A stretch of 20,939 bases of DNA from Acidobacteriaceae bacterium (lineage in GTDB: Bacteria; Acidobacteriota; Terriglobia; Terriglobales; Acidobacteriaceae), in the NCBI GenBank assembly GCA_003152795.1, contig PMBA01000374.1, positions 3,047 through 23,985 of the forward strand. Reading direction: 5' to 3'. Below are positions 19,435-20,939 of this stretch, in pieces. The position numbers were made by a program, and so were the translations under genes. How positions within the stretch are numbered: position 1 is the first letter of the stretch; each line of letters opens with the position of its first letter. The notes under the pieces are model-generated. The model searched no databases, was not told where the DNA came from, and was given only the letters and a program-made list of their open reading frames with translations.

Positions 19435-20939
19435 CTACGCCGACTTCGCCCGCACCCGGTTCTCCGCTCGCAGGTGCGCTACCACCAGCCGTATGTCCTC
19501 GAAACTGACATAAGGTGGCACCGCATCTTTGATATCTTTCAGCCGCTCGATCCCCTGCGCCAGGCAAGCCGCTTCAATCAGCGGCTGCGCGTCGGGAGAA
19601 ATCCATTTCGGGTCCAACTTCACTCGTCCGCTTTCGATCAGTCTTTCCACCGTGCAAACAACGTTCGAAATCTGCCGGACGCGAATGCGGGCAATCTCCT
19701 CCAAGCTGTGCCCCTCGTTCAGCAGCCGCAGCGTTCCCTCCGCCGGCGCATCGTCTTTGGCCATCATCGGCGTGGCGCGCGCTCCATCGCGAAAATTCTT
19801 CAGAACCTGGAGAATTTCATTGCCATACGTCTCCGCTCTCTTTTCGCCAATCCCTGGTACCTGCCTCAACTCGGCAAAATAGACCGGATGCCGACGGCAT
19901 AATTCTCCCAGTGTGCTGTCGGGCATGATAATGAACGTCGATACCTTTTTCTCCCGCGCCATGTTGCGGCGCCATTCACGCAAATAGGCCATAAGCTCTG
20001 CATCGACTTCGGGCAGCGCTGAACCCAGTGACGGTTGTTTTTCGGCAGGCGGCAGCGATCTGAAAGTTGAGGGGAAAACTTCGACCGCCGGTGTAGCAAC
20101 TCTCAGCCCCTTCTTGCCCAGCCATTCCGGCTTAGCGCCGCAGTTATCGCAGTTGCCGCACTTCTCCCATGGCGGAGTCTCGCCGAAGTGCAGGCAGATC
20201 TGGCGCTGGCGGCAGCCATGAGAATCGGCGAAGCGGCTGATCACCCGCTTGCGTCCGGCGGCGCGCTCACGCTCGGCGTCATCGGAAATTTTGTTGATGA
20301 AGTATTCCAGAAGAATGTAGTCGCGCTTCTGCCACAGCAGCACGCAATCGGCCGGACGCCCGTCCCGTCCCGCGCGCCCTGCTTCCTGGTAGTACTGTTC
20401 AATCGACTGCGGCACCGACAGGTGAATCACGGCCCGGACCGCGGGTTTGTTGATGCCCAGCCCAAACGCGATCGTTCCCACCAGCACGCGCACCTCGTCC
20501 GACATCCAGCGTTCCTGATTCTGCCGGCGCATGGGAGCATCCATCTTCGCGTGATAAGGAACCGCCGCAATCCCGCTCTCCTCGAGGTATTCGACCGTTT
20601 CTTCGACGCGGCGAATCGTGGGCGAATACACGATTACGCTCTCTCCCGCGTAGTGGCGCAACGCGCGGCTGAGCAATTCCATCTGCGTCCGCGCTTCGCA
20701 CTCGTGCACCACATAGCTCAAATTCTTGCGATGGAAGCTGGCAATGTAACAATCCGGATCGCGCATCTGCAGTTGCTTGAGAATGTCGTGCCGCACCTGC
20801 CGCGTGGCGCTGGCCGTAAACGCCGCGATCGGAAGGTTCGGAAAGCTGGTGCGCAGACGGTTGAGCTGGCGGTACTCCGGTCGAAACTCGTGCCCCCACT
20901 CGGAAATGCAATGCGCCTCATCCACCGCAAAGAAGCCGA
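19435..20939 (-). CDS. recQ: ATP-dependent DNA helicase RecQ, 5' end outside the window
   Basis: 3'->5' DNA helicase of recombination and replication repair. About 500 C-terminal residues are visible; the frame runs through the right edge, so Walker A is missing from view. The first visible residues read GFFAVDEAHCISEWGHEFR (motif II). AAFTASAT is motif III and YYQEAGRAGRDGRP motif VI. The zinc-binding region has four Cys: GCRQRQICLHFGE and then KCGNCDNC. An HRDC domain follows (AELMAYLREWRRNMA to GNEILQVLKNF). After it comes a C-terminal helix-turn-helix type extension of about 100 residues (LLNEGHSLEEIARIRVRQIS to the end), found in many but not all RecQ proteins. Domain order and length are normal. 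Confidence 0.95.
   Translation of the reverse strand, partial: GFFAVDEAHCISEWGHEFRPEYRQLNRLRTSFPNLPIAAFTASATRQVRHDILKQLQMRDPDCYIASFHRKNLSYVVHECEARTQMELLSRALRHYAGESVIVYSPTIRRVEETVEYLEESGIAAVPYHAKMDAPMRRQNQERWMSDEVRVLVGTIAFGLGINKPAVRAVIHLSVPQSIEQYYQEAGRAGRDGRPADCVLLWQKRDYILLEYFINKISDDAERERAAGRKRVISRFADSHGCRQRQICLHFGETPPWEKCGNCDNCGAKPEWLGKKGLRVATPAVEVFPSTFRSLPPAEKQPSLGSALPEVDAELMAYLREWRRNMAREKKVSTFIIMPDSTLGELCRRHPVYFAELRQVPGIGEKRAETYGNEILQVLKNFRDGARATPMMAKDDAPAEGTLRLLNEGHSLEEIARIRVRQISNVVCTVERLIESGRVKLDPKWISPDAQPLIEAACLAQGIERLKDIKDAVPPYVSFEDIRLVVAHLRAENRVRAKSA

Overview
The window is a chromosomal segment of a GC-rich Gram-negative bacterium. It is most consistent with an Acidobacteriota (Terriglobia/Koribacter-like) genome. 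This is an inference from three things: a long secreted protein of the type usually called 'VWFA-related Acidobacterial domain'; an ECF sigma / zinc-finger anti-sigma / DUF4097 / PDZ gene cluster; and intergenic spacers packed with short-word inverted repeats typical of these genomes. No phage, transposase, CRISPR array or rRNA gene is visible. Both ends cut through DNA helicase genes.

Layout. Bases 1-1728 (+) hold the 3' part of a DinG/XPD-type iron-sulfur helicase. Bases 1783-7235 (-) are a housekeeping block, read right to left: ispE (isoprenoid precursors), tRNA-Gln(UUG), prs (PRPP synthase), rplY/ctc (bL25), pth (peptidyl-tRNA hydrolase), rpsF (bS6), rpsR (bS18), rplI (bL9). Bases 7385-8119 (-) encode a PEGA-domain lipoprotein. 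Bases 8251-11692 (+) carry a lone 2-oxoacid dehydrogenase E1-beta gene, a secreted VWA-like protein and a membrane-anchored c-type cytochrome.

Bases 11742-17509 (-) form the most interesting part, five co-directional genes read right to left. They are an ECF sigma factor; a transmembrane zinc-finger anti-sigma with C-terminal HEAT repeats; a secreted DUF4097 protein whose core is an exact 18-residue repeat; an exported twin-PDZ protein with a C-terminal coiled coil but no protease domain; and a protein joining a degenerate response-regulator receiver to a TonB C-terminal domain through one membrane segment. I infer a cell-envelope sensing and response module.

Bases 17656-18138 (-) encode a GNAT acetyltransferase. 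It diverges from queD-queE (18216-19373, +), two steps of 7-deazaguanine (queuosine precursor) synthesis. recQ (19435-20939, -) converges on queE and runs off the right edge.

The second theme is repeats. Most spacers between co-directional genes contain inverted repeats built from short repeated words: GTTCGTCG-, CAGTTCTCAG- and GTCATT-type, and a TTAACCACCAAGG-type palindrome. Small GC-rich double hairpins of a REP-like kind also sit in frame inside two essential-type genes (the DinG-family helicase and ispE), where they appear to be translated as low-complexity insertions. The 24-bp perfect stem just before the queE start codon is the strongest candidate for a repeat with a regulatory effect.
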